Assembly: GCF_003573695.1 (NCBI RefSeq)
Contig: NW_020650970.1
Location: 692,665-756,664 of the forward strand
Source: Papaver somniferum
Taxonomy: Eukaryota; Streptophyta; Magnoliopsida; Ranunculales; Papaveraceae
Reading direction: 5' to 3'
Length of the DNA: 64,000 nucleotides
Positions 32,535 to 43,224 of this stretch are shown one piece after another; positions within the stretch are counted from its first letter, which is position 1; every line of letters starts with the position of its first letter. The translations under genes were made by a program, and so were the position numbers. The notes below the pieces were generated by a model, which was not told where the DNA came from, ran no database searches, and saw only the letters and a list, made by a program, of their open reading frames with translations.

Positions 32535-32547
32535 TGGCATCTGAGCC
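32535..32547 (+). other. Primer binding site of copia-G
   Basis: TGGCATCTGAGCC follows the LTR. It matches the usual TGGTATCAGAGCC initiator-methionine site with two differences. Confidence 0.8.
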
Positions 32548-32603
32548 AGAATCGAAATAACATAAATAATTGAAAATCAGAAGTAAATCTCTCTTTTAGC
32601 GTC

Positions 32604-35600
32604 ATGGCTTGGGAAGAATCGACTTCTTATGGTAAACCTAAAATTGATTCAATTTTATCGGCGAAATCATCATACCCGTATGATTTGAAGGATGTAGGTG
32701 ATACGGTGAAACTTAATGGCGTTAATTGTGAACAAGAAGGACAAGTTGTTGTTAGTACCGCACTTATGAATATTGATGTGAATTCAAATCGAAGATATCT
32801 TTCATCACAAGATCGAGTACCACTTTGTAATACTATAACGGATGCACAGTGGGAAGCTATTGTGAATATGCTTAATTCTTCGAATAAGGATGGTTCGAAG
32901 GAAAAGACGCATATTAGTGGATACTTGATACAGGGGCTTCAAGGCATATAACATGAAGGAAAGATTTTTTCTATAAAACATATCAAATAGGTATTGTTTC
33001 TTCCGTCAAACTTCCGAACGGGACATAGCCAATTGCTCCCTGTGAAGGCACTGTGGTATTTGGAGATAATATGAGATTATATTGTGTTTTATATGTTCCT
33101 GATCTTCACTGTAACTTGATTTCGTTAGCATGTTTAATTAAAGATCTGAAATATATTGTCACTTTGACTGATAAGTAATGATACAGGACCGCACTACGAG
33201 GACGTTGATTGGTGTGGGAGAGGAACGAGATGGGGTCTATATCTTCCACAGTGGAGCAAAAATTATGGCAAATCGAGTTACTACTGGTGAAGATTATAAC
33301 TTATGGCATAAGCGTCTTGGTCATCCTTCTAATAAGATTATTTCTTTACTTCCTGATATGAACAAAGTTGATTGTCAGAAGTTTCTCAATGAACCGTGTG
33401 ATACTTGTTTTAAGGCTAAACAAACTCGTGCTAGTTTCCCTTTTAGTGAGAATAAAGCTAATGACATCTTCAGTTTAGTTCATTGTGATGTATGGGCTCC
33501 GTATAATACTTCGTCTTCTTGTGGTGCACATTATTTTCTTACGATTGTTGATGATTTTTCTCGCTGTGTTTGGGTTTATTTGATGGTACATAAAACTGAG
33601 GTGGTGAAGAATTTTCAGAATATTTGTGCTATGGCTAAGACACAATTTGATAGACAAGTTAAGCAGGTTCGTAGTTATAATGGTACGGAGTTTCGTCCAT
33701 TGATTCTATTCTTTTCTCAACAAGGAATAGAATTTCAAACCTCATGTGTGGATATACCACAGCAAAATGGGCGAGTGGAACGCAAACATCATCATATATT
33801 GAATGTGGGTCTTGCTTTGCGTTTTCAAGCAAATTTACCTCTTCGGTTTTGGGGTGAGTGCATTCTAACCGCTGCTTATATCATTAATTGCACGACTACT
33901 CCTTTGCTCAATGGGAGAACTCCATATGAATTGTTACAAAGAAAGCCTCCTATTTATAATTTTATTCGGGTATTTGGATGTTTGTGCTATGTAAGTATTG
34001 TGCCTTGTGATCGTAATAAGTTTAATCCATGAAGTCGGAGATGTATCTTTGTTGGCTATCCTCATGAAAAAAAGGTTGGTGATTGTTTGATTTGGAAACG
34101 AAACAATTTTTTATGTCTCGCGATGTAGTTTTCTTTGAAAACAAATTTCCGTACACGACGACTTTGTTAGAAAGTAACAATGAAGACTACACGTTTGAGT
34201 TGAATGGTTTTTCTACAGAACATACGAGATTATTGACGTCCGACGGTACACAGACTCTGGCCACTAAGAGTTCATGTGGTAGTCGAACAGTCACTGAAGG
34301 GGTAGTCGACAGTACCCAGACTCCGTCTGACAGTACTCGGATTTTAGAACCTGATAATCATTCAGGTGGTATTCGATTAGACACGAACACGTCAGGAGTT
34401 TCAGGGGACAGTGAACAGACGCATACCACACCTGTTTTCCATTCACTGACAGTGTCAGGTGGAAATTCAGAACCTGCCGGACCTGTCAGATCTGTTGTGA
34501 CTTCACTTAATGAGTCAGATGAAGTTTTTGTCTTATCTGACGGTGAAAATTCGAAGAATGTTGAGGATTCAAATGTTTTTGTCTTATCTGTGGCTAGTTT
34601 ACAAGGTGTACCAGACCGTGTGTCCATCTAATAATGCTCAGATATCTGACCACCGGTTGCCAGTCGTAATTTCTGACAGACATGAAGCTGACATTTCTGA
34701 CACGGCAGTTCGACGTAGTTCTCGATCACGAGTTCCTAATAGTCGATTAAGGGATTATGTTTGTATAACTACTGAAGTAATAGACTCGGACTCCTCCGCT
34801 CCTCACTCATCAACGTCTTCAGGTACGCCTTATCCCATTGTTAATTATGTGTCTTGTGCAAATTTTTTGCTAATCATACTCGTTTTTTGGCGGTAATTAT
34901 TACTCCTAAAAAACCTACCAGTTATGCTGAAGCTGTTCGCCTTCCATGTTGGCATGTAGCTATGTCTAAGGAAATTGGTGCTCTCGATAAAAATGGCACG
35001 TTATCTATTACTGATTTTCCGCCAGGGAAGAAAGCTATTGGATGCAAATGGGTTTACAAAATTAAATATAATTCTGATGGTAGTGTCGAGCAGTATAAGG
35101 ATCGCTTGGTTGTTCTTGGTAATAGACAAGCTGAAGGGGTGGATTATCATGAAACCTTTGCTCCCGTAGCTAAAATGGTTTCCGTTAGAACTTTTTTAGC
35201 AGTTGCAGTTACTCGTGATTGGGAGTTACATCAAACGGATGTTCACAATTCCTTTCTACATGGGGATCTTGATGAGGAAGTATATATGCAATTTCCTCCC
35301 GGATATTCGACTTAGTCTCCTGGTAAAGTGTGTCGACTCCATAAATCTCTGTATGGACTTCGTCAAGCTCCTCGCAATTGGTTTGCTAAGCTTGCAGGTG
35401 CTCTTAAGGCATTTGGATTTGTACAGTCTTATGCTGATTATTCTCTATTTACCCTACGCTGAGGTGAGAATTCTATCAATGTACTTGTCTATGTGGATGA
35501 TTTAATTATTGCTGGGAACAATTCCGCTGCTATTACTGCTTTTAAAGCATATTTAAGTCGTTGTTTTCATATGAAAGACTTGGGAAATCTCAAGTATTTT

Positions 35601-36445
35601 CTTGGGATTGAAATTTCTCGAGGAGCTGATGAACTGTTTTTATCTCAACGGAAATACACATTGGACATTCTGTCTGAGACTGGTCTTCTTGGAGCCAAAC
35701 CAGCTACTTCACCCATTGATCAACATCATCGCTTAACTCTGGATGATGGACCTTTGTATTCTGATTCATCCCAGTATCATCGGCTTATTGGACGCTTTAT
35801 TTATTTGATTATTACGCGTCCTGAATTGTGTTATTCAGTGCATATATTGGCTCAATTTATGCAGTCTCCTCGGGTATCTCATTGGGAAGCTGCTCTTCGG
35901 GTTCTTCGTTATCTAAAGGGCCATCCTGGTCAACGGATTATATTGCGCAAGGATAGTGCTCTTCAACTTACTGCTTATTGTGATTCTGATTGGGCCTCCT
36001 GCCCTCTTAGCCGTCGTTCGCTTACTGGTTACTTTATTTTTTGGGGGGGCTCGCCTATATCTTGGAAGACAAAGAAGCAACACACGGTATCTCGTTCTTC
36101 TACTGAGGCCAAGTACCGTTCATGGCTTATACGTGTAGTGAGATCACATGGCTAAAGACATTATTGAAATCTGTAGGTGTTATTCACTCTCAGCCTATGT
36201 GCCTTTACTGTGATAGTCAATCCGCTCTACATATTGCTGCTAATCCTGTTTTTCATGAACGCACCAAACATATTGAGATTGATTGTCATTATGTGCGCGA
36301 TCAAATTCAATCTTGTGTTATTGTTACTTCTCATGTACGAACAGCTGCTCAGCTTGTAGACATTTTCACCAAAGCTCTTGGACGTCCTCAGTTTGAGTTG
36401 CTTCTTCGCAAGTTGGGCATTGGTGATCTCCATGCTCCAACTTAA
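32604..36445 (+). pseudogene. Copia-G gag-pol, broken with gag deletion
   Basis: The ATG at 32604 opens 115 codons of gag start (SYPYDLKDVGD...), which jump almost at once to the region before the protease, so most of gag is missing. A shifted frame then gives the protease WILDTGAS near 32920, followed by stops. The pre-integrase finger (WHKRLGHP, CDTCFKAKQ), integrase (IVDDFSR, RSYNGTEF, PQQNGRVERKH) and RT (AIGCKWVYKIKYN, HQTDVHNSFLHGDL, NVLVYVDDLIIAG) follow. RNase H shows YCDSDWASCP and STEAKYR. Frames break at about 34032, 34631, 35313, 35462 and 36115. The last open frame ends at the TAA (36443-36445) that overlaps the purine tract. Confidence 0.9.
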
Positions 36446-36452
36446 AGGGGAG
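36444..36452 (+). other. Polypurine tract of copia-G
   Basis: AAAGGGGAG ends exactly at the 3' LTR start and overlaps the pol stop codon. Confidence 0.85.
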
Positions 36453-36655
36453 TATTAGGAGATATATATATATATATATATATATTTATTGTGTAATTGT
36501 ATATATGGTTCAATATGTTATTAGTTAGGAAAGATATTTATTTTGTGTAGATTTGTTTTTGGGATCTTTACCTATTTAGTCACAGGAAAAAACTGTTTGT
36601 AACTCAAGCTTTTCATAATAAGAAAACCTTCGCAATTCTCTACCTTGTCGTTTCA
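36453..36655 (+). repeat. 3' LTR of copia-G
   Basis: 203 bp, intact, with a long TA microsatellite near its start. It serves as the reference that shows copia-F sits inside the 5' LTR. Confidence 0.9.
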
Positions 36656-36660
36656 CATAA

Positions 36661-37440
36661 GTTAAAGTCAATAGCTCAGAACTATCATTGTTCATTTACG
36701 CTGAAAGTTCTCAAATCTTTTCAAATTCAAAGTTCTCATATTTTTCAAATTCAGCATGATAAAATTCTTAACTAACAAATTCCACGATGTTAAACCAAAA
36801 TAAAATAAAATTTATCTTACTGGAAAAATCAAAATCTTATTCCCGTGAAGGCGTGAGATCACACCTAAAAAATATGAAAAAAAAATACTAGACGTATATA
36901 ACGTTAAAAAAAATTCCTTGGATTTCTCTGCCCATTATTTCCTGATGTTTTTACTTATCTAGGGATAAACGCTACTAAACAGAAAATAGTGTAAGTTTCC
37001 ATGCCCATTGTACAACATCTAATGGTTAAAAAAAGATTGTCAAAACATTTTGTTTACGGGTTCTTACCCATAAAAATAAGTAGAACAACAAACAGAGAGA
37101 TTAATAAAAACTTGTAAAGTTTTAAACATCTGGCATAAGTAAACATGGTCGGCCTTTCAAGCCCACTAGTATAAAGAAACAAAAACCCAAACCTGTAGCT
37201 CCCGTTGAAAGCACATGTTACACGAAACAATATTAATACTACATCGTGCTAAACTCAGAAGTTATATTAATCTTTCCGTTTCTGGAAAATAGATACCATC
37301 TTTTTTTAAGGAATAATATTTGCACTCAAAAACAGAGGAATTAAAATTTGAGAAACGAACGTTCAGTTGGTCGCACGATCCTTGCGTAAGCACCGCCCTG
37401 CTCTTGACCGTAGAAGGATGAGGAATAACGAGTTCATGTG
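36661..37440. other. Intergenic region before F-box gene 1
   Basis: AT-rich with no open frame of note and no recognised element. Probably part of the distal upstream region of gene 1. Confidence 0.45.
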
Positions 37441-37455
37441 TCCCAGTTCCAACTC

Positions 37456-37625
37456 TTTTTTTTCATCAATAGAAAAGGAGATATATTAAGAACTTAAACT
37501 ACATTTACAAAAGATAAGAGGAGTGTTTCATGAGATCGTCAAACGGAGACTCGATCCCCCGACCTTCTACTATTTGAGAGTCAGGTTTCTGATCAACTGG
37601 ATTAACTCCTGATAATTAGTCCTAA
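37456..37625 (-). mobile_element. tRNA-derived SINE, minus strand
   Basis: Bounded by an exact 9-bp duplication TTCCAACTC (37447-37455 and 37626-37634). The T-run at the left is the 3' tail. On the minus strand the head shows a box-A-like TTAATCCAGTTGATCAGAAA and a box-B-like GGGGATCGAGTCTCC about 45 bases later, the arrangement of an internal RNA polymerase III promoter. The length of about 170 bp fits plant SINEs. Confidence 0.65.
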
Positions 37626-37642
37626 TTCCAACTCAGCCTGGT

Positions 37643-37869
37643 CTATTTGAGAATCAGGCTTCTGGCAACCGGCTAATCCCGATGGACTTCTATTTTACTC
37701 TTTTGGCGACGATAACGCCTTCTTAATATAAGTATGTGTCAAAATATGAAGAGAGCCACATACAAAATATATGCGGCCCGACCACATCATAATCCGAGCG
37801 CTTCCGGCAACCGGCTAACCCCCGATGGACTTCAATTTATCTCTTTTGGCGACAATAACGCCTTCTTAA
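37643..37869 (-). repeat. Further SINE-head fragments and a 67-bp duplication
   Basis: 37643-37679 resembles the head of the SINE at 37571-37607 (CTATTTGAGA-TCAGG-TTCTG). The segment at 37660-37726 recurs at 37801-37869 (CGGCAACCGGCTAA, then TTTTGGCGAC and TAACGCCTTCTTAA) with few differences. This suggests a second related SINE followed by a local duplication close to the gene 1 start. Confidence 0.6.
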
Positions 37870-38434
37870 CGGAGCCAAACCCTATTTAAAGCTGAAATAC
37901 TTTCATTTTTAATTTTTATTTCAGTGAATTTGGTTTCTATGCTTAATCGCTGATCCGCCTCAGCGTCCCATTCTCAATTAAACCCTGATTCTTCCAATTT
38001 CGCACAAAATTTCTTCTGCAGGCAGATTTTCAGGTAAATCTCGTTAATTTTCTCAAAAGTTTCCTAGTTTTTATGTTTAATCTTTGGTTATATCTATTAG
38101 CTTTGTTTGGGAATTGGAATCAACTATGCCTTTAAGTGTTTGACAAAATGCCCAAAAGAAATTATCTACATTTATTAGCATTCGCTCTTCATCGCGGCCT
38201 AATATGAATTGATAATTTGATATCTGCTATTGTATTACTTTCTGCTAGCCAAATTATGTTCTGTACATGATATTTTTGTATGTGGTTAGGTTGTGTAACA
38301 GACTAAAATCGTCTATTCGAGCAGTGTATGTCCCATATTGATGGTAGTAAAATCGGTTTTTAGAGATATATTCAGTTTGCTAATCCCTAATTCCCATTTA
38401 TTTACCTTCTTCTTTTAAAAGAAAAGTTGAAAGC

Positions 38435-40133
38435 ATGGATTTCAATGATCATAATAAGCTATTGAAGGGACAGGACAGCATGACTGAGGCTAAAGATTTG
38501 ATCAGCGACTTACCTGACTCACTTCTTCACCATATTCTTTCCTTCCTTGAAATCAAGTATGTTGCTCGTACTAGCGTATTATCTAAACGATGGAATTACA
38601 TTTGGACCTCTATCCCTACTCTTGATTTCAAGCACTGGTTACCCTCTTCGTTGGAAACCAGTAAATTCATGGATTTTCTTGATGGAACATTGCATCGTCA
38701 TAATATATCAAACATACAGAAATTCTCTCTACTGTGGAATAGACACTTGAATGAGTCTCGGGTTAATTCATGGATCTCTAATTTGATAAGGCTCGAGGTT
38801 CAAGAGTTCAATCTATTCTTAGACCAAGTAAAACCATTCTCTGTTCCATTGTCTCTTTGTAATTGTGCATCGCTCTTGTCGTTGACACTAGAAATAACCC
38901 CTAACATCTACTTTCCTAAAGATATCTCTTTTCCAAGACTCAAGCGCCTTCACCTTTATGGAGTCAAATTTACCAGCAACTACTGGAATGAGCAATTCTT
39001 TTCCAATTGCGCTGTCCTTGAAGATCTTGTAATTGGATTCTGCAATTGGATTGATGTGAAGAGTTTCTGTATTTCAAATCCCACACTGAAAGTCTTGAAA
39101 ATTCTTAATCCCCAAGAAAATGAAGATGGTTATAGAGACTGTGCTCTCGAAATTCATGCACCAAATCTGGAATCTCTCACCTACAAGGGAAGGGTTGCAA
39201 AAGAATATCTCTTGTCTAGATTCCGAAATCTTGTTGAAGCCAAAATTGACTTCGTAGTCGATGATGGTGCAACAAGAGAGCAAAGGATTGGTCAAGTTGC
39301 ATCTGTACGTAAGTTTGTCCGAACGCTTTCACGTGTAAACTATCTATCAATTTCTGATCGAACACTACAGGTATGCCTGCATGCTGCTATCTTTTGGAAC
39401 TTTCTATTTATGCCGTACTCTGGAAAATTGGACCCTTGAAGCTAATATGTTTGTCGTGATTGGTTTTTAACGAACAGATTCTCTCCATTACAGACGGTTT
39501 CGTGAGAAATCTGCCGATGTATCATTATTTGTTCAAGTTGAACCTGACTAAGAAAACAACCACAGATGGTGCACTGATTGTTTTCCTCAAAACAGCCCCT
39601 AATCTGGAGATTATGGAGTTTAAAGGGGCAAGTGCAAGGACTTTTTGAATCTGGATGTTTTTATTTGATAAATAACAAAACAAAACTTGAGATACATTTG
39701 CTAGCTAAGTTATTTTTCTTTTGACGCCTGTCTATCCTTTTTCAATTTATTTCAGTTCACCGATGATGAGATTGACGGCGAGGATAATGATGAAGGTGAA
39801 GACAACCACGATATTGAAGACAATAACTTTGGCACTGCTGAGGGTGAAAACAACAATGACAAGGGAAACAATGCTTGGGAAATTGATTCAGTAGCTACTA
39901 GATGTATTTTTCTACAGCTCAAGTCAGTTAGCTTTAAAAACTTCTCTGGCGACCCAAGGGAGTTTAGGTGGGTGAAACTAATTTTGAGGAATGCAAGAAT
40001 TCTGGAGTCAATGATGATTTACGGTGATCGCAGTCTTGATATGGAAAGCGAAAAAGTAATAATGGTGGAGTTATCAAGTCTTCCAAGAGCCTCAGCAAGT
40101 TGTGTGTTCAAACTCTATTCTCACCCGGGTTAG
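38435..40133 (+). CDS. F-box/FBD/LRR protein gene 1, intact
   Basis: Three exons (38435-39370, 39478-39627, 39756-40133), all joined in phase 0, encode about 487 residues. The F-box is near residues 24-60 (LPDSLLHHILSFLEIKYVAR then LSKRWNYIW). Leucine-rich segments follow, then an acidic stretch at the start of exon 3 (FTDDEIDGEDNDEGEDNHD) and a C-terminal FBD domain (SVSFKNFSGDPREFRWVKLI to SSLPRASASCVFKL). F-box proteins recruit substrates to SCF ubiquitin ligases through SKP1; the substrate is unknown. Intron 2 uses a GC donor (39628-39629, GGCAAGT). A 5'-UTR intron (38035-38421) and a 3'-UTR intron (40137-40996) are supported by the paralogues. No lesion is seen. Confidence 0.88.
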
Positions 40134-40794
40134 AAGGTCAGTCCTCTTTGCATTTGTCCAGTTGAAATTTATAATTTCAAGAATCAATTATATTTTGATG
40201 TTTTACTGTAATATTACTCTTTTGTCTGTTTCGAATTCCGAGAGACAAACGGCAAACCATATTGAAGCCCTAACCCAGGAGCCAAACACTATAACCTGAC
40301 TGGGTCTCCTTCCTTATGAAAGCCCTCCAATGACCTAAGAGAGAGTTTGATGATTTGTTTTTTCGATACTTGAAAGCCAAATTGGCTGAGCAGTGGATTC
40401 ATGTGCATATTTAGTTGGAGGAAGACCATGAATTACTGTACATCTGAACTTGTTTGTTAACATTTTACTGCCTAGTAGCTATATTCAATTTAATCCATTC
40501 TTCTTTTGACTCTAACCATAAAAAACTTCAGTTTTATAATACACATCAAAATAAGAAGAATTCTTTTTGTGTTTAGCCTTAGAATGAAGAATTCACTAAA
40601 ACAAGAATTTTACTGGTCAAAAGATAACCTTAAGGAAACTGGACGAATATACAAGGGAAAATGCTGACTTAATCAGTGAATCCGTAGGATTGTTAATTTT
40701 ATTAGTCTCTCTACTCTAAGTTTTCCGTGATTGAATTCTTTCTTAGTTTGTGGTGAATACTGTTACTTTATCATGCTATCATGTATCAGTTATT

Positions 40795-40886
40795 TCAAAA
40801 TACACTAGGAGTTCGTTTGGCACCAGTGGAGTTGAATTTCTAGGTAGTTCCAACTACCTAGAAATTCAACTACCCCCAGTCCAAAA
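40795..40886. mobile_element. Tiny foldback element with a 20-bp perfect inverted repeat
   Basis: AGTTGAATTTCTAGGTAGTT at 40830-40849 is followed, after CC, by its exact reverse complement at 40852-40871. Weaker complementarity extends outward (GTTTGGCACCAGTGG against CCCCCAGTCCAAAA). This looks like a miniature foldback MITE inside the 3'-UTR intron of gene 1. No target duplication was found, and its outer ends are approximate. Confidence 0.6.
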
Positions 40887-40996
40887 TTAATGCATAGTTT
40901 TCTTCCTTTCTGTAGGTAATAAATTTAGCGGGAAGGTATATCTAGTAACACATTCTGAACTTCTGACCATACCCAATTTGTCAAATTCTGCATCAG

Positions 40997-41640
40997 GTGT
41001 TCATCTCCAGTGTCACATATATACTTTGAAGGGGCGGAGAAGGTTATCACAAAGTAAACTGGAGAGGTGGCCAATAATATCCGCATTTCCAAATTTGGGG
41101 AAATAAAATTGTGAAAAATTTCAATCTCAGGAGGTCGCTGTTTGTGTGTTTGACAAGGGTGCAAGACGTTTGATCAATCCATCTCGAGGACTTCTCCAGG
41201 GGAATTATGTGGTGTACAGAAGCTTACAAGATTTAGTAAACAAACATTTCACCAATGCAGAATAAAGAGAAAACATGGTGACTGAAAACTTTCAACCGTA
41301 TCTATTTCATTTTCTGTCTTTTAAATGGTGAATCCGTGTAATATTTGGAAACCCCAGTTAAAAAAATTGGACTGTTTTCACTTTTGGTTTTGCTTCTAAT
41401 GGTCTTTTTTTTTTTCCGTAGAACTTGTACAAATCTCAGTAACTTCTTTCGTCTCGATTAAACTGATGCAATTCTACTTACATGTAATTCCAGTCAGCCA
41501 TTCCAAGAGGGAGAAATTAAACACTTCTATTGAGTTTGCTGTTGGATTCTGCTCTTCCTTTATCTGAAGATCCTCCACCAGAATTTTATATTTTGTTTTG
41601 AAACATAAGAGTGGTGAATTGGGCTTAGCCCAGTTGGTAA
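40997..41640 (+). other. Conserved 3'-UTR exon of gene 1 and downstream sequence
   Basis: After the acceptor TCTGCATCAG, the sequence AACTGGAGAGGTGGCCAAT and the following 150-200 bases are shared with the same position in paralogues 2 (45771 on) and 3 (62911 on). It is taken as the terminal non-coding exon. No conserved open frame exists across the three. Confidence 0.5.
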
Positions 41641-41662
41641 AAATGGTCCTTATGATTTTGAG

Positions 41663-42661
41663 GAAACCTGTTTTGAGGCATACTCATTTTTTTTTGAGAC
41701 ATACTCATTCATTATACCATCTAGGGTGGGTTTATAAGGGATGTCTAAAGGTAATGCAATTACCTATATATTCTTAAACAATTTAAATTAATAGAGTGCC
41801 CTTATTCTCAAAACCTAAAATCAAAAATCAAAATAAACTCTAAACTCAAACATTTTGGACTCCAATTCAATCAAGAAATTGATCAAGCAAAGCAAACACG
41901 AATCGAAGTGAGCGATGTAGGAGTGCGAAATCCAAATCTCAATTGCTCTTAGATGTATTTTAGAATGTATGTGTAACAAACCCATCTTGTTTTTGATTGA
42001 TTTTATTTTGTTTGATCGATAGAATATGATTTCAAAGAAGAAATTAGGTTTTCAGAAGATCAATTCGGCTGATCTTGGAGTATCAATTTTGAGCCGAACC
42101 TAGTGTATGATTTAGAAAAATACTATGTTCGGCTAATGCGACTTTGCTAGATTTTTTTCGAATCAGCCGAACCAAAATTCGTCAGTTACAGAGTGAAGTT
42201 CGCCTGATAACTTTTCAGCCGAATTGTTCATCTGGTCAGTAGATCTGGGTTTTAAAAATTTTATTTTTTGATAGATTCAACTTATAAAAAGAAATTAAAC
42301 CTCGTATAGAAGTCTACCTATGATTTGAATCACACATTTTGGTCACTTCTAATCACTAAAATCTCAAAATTCAAAACCCAAGTTTTTTTTCACTTCTTCT
42401 TTTTCCTCTCAAAATCCCAACTCTCTCACATAAATTTGATTTATCTACTAATTCACCACTAATAATTTAATTTTTAATCAATCCTTAAAATTCCTAACTA
42501 ATCAAATCTAATCATAATGATAAACACCAATTATGTAAGGGTAGTTATGCCATTATCAAAAAGGATGGATAAGGGGTGATGTTATTTTTTATTTAGTGAT
42601 TATATTTTGGCATTATTTGGTATGCCTCAAAAAAAATTCACTATGCCTCAAAATAGGTTTC
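41663..42661. mobile_element. DNA transposon H, complete, 8-bp target duplication
   Basis: 999 bp with inverted repeats of about 44 bp starting GAAACC(T)(A/G)TTTTGAGGCATA, including an internal near-repeat of TTTGAGGCATAC. The exact duplication ATTTTGAG lies at 41655-41662 and 42662-42669. The interior is non-coding and contains TTCGGCTGA / CAGCCGAA motifs in both orientations (about 42067-42230). A second copy starts at 63459. It ends about 30 bases from the F-box gene 2 transcript start region, so it supplies that gene's immediate upstream DNA. Confidence 0.88.
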
Positions 42662-43224
42662 ATTTTGAGAGACATCTGCTCATTTCTTCTTCTTCTCTTC
42701 AGACTTCTTTCCATTTCACAGTTCATTCAAAGCTCATTTTCTCTATCTCTCTCTCTCAATTACTGCTGGTAGGATTTCGCTCACCACTTTTCTCTCAATT
42801 ACCAGAGGCTGTTGTTGGAGTCTTGATGATTTAGAAGAGGTACTATCTTTCTACTGCTCTCTTCCTTCTTCAATCTTTATTTTTTATTACTTCACTTGAT
42901 TCAATTTGTTCAAAACAAAGAACCCCCTAAGTTTAAAATTAACATTTAGGGTTTTGAAGAGATGATTCTTGATAATAAACACACTTGACCCCTACATTAA
43001 TTGTTTCTATTGTTTAATTCTCAAATGTTCTAGTGATTTTAGGGCTTAGAACTAAGCAGTAGTTCAATTAGGAAATTAAGATTCTGATCATGTAATATAG
43101 ATAAAGGGATTTTTGATAACCAACTTAAAATCATAATTTAATTTCCCCCTTATTTCATTTTAATTTCTGTTCGTTTTGAACAGAATTATCTGTAACTCAA
43201 AAGCTACTCAAGGGACAGACAAAT

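Larger units (their letters stand above)
25927..36655 (+). mobile_element. Ty1-copia retrotransposon copia-G, split by copia-F
   Basis: The 3' LTR (36453-36655, 203 bp) starts TATTAGGAGATATATA and ends TTGTCGTTTCA. The 5' LTR has the same ends but is interrupted: 25927-25944 is its first 18 bases and 32356-32534 the rest. Copia-F lies between. The flanks are CACAA (25922-25926) and CATAA (36656-36660), a 5-bp duplication with one mismatch. Without copia-F the element is about 4.3 kb. LTR differences are few (about 4-6 in the shared 180 bases). The gag region is largely deleted and the pol has several stops. Confidence 0.9.

Noticed and set aside
41610..41662. tRNA gene or SINE head (GGCTTAGCCCAGTTGGTAA)
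   Set aside because: Box-A-like only. No box B, no tRNA fold and no target duplication, and the segment is cut by element H.
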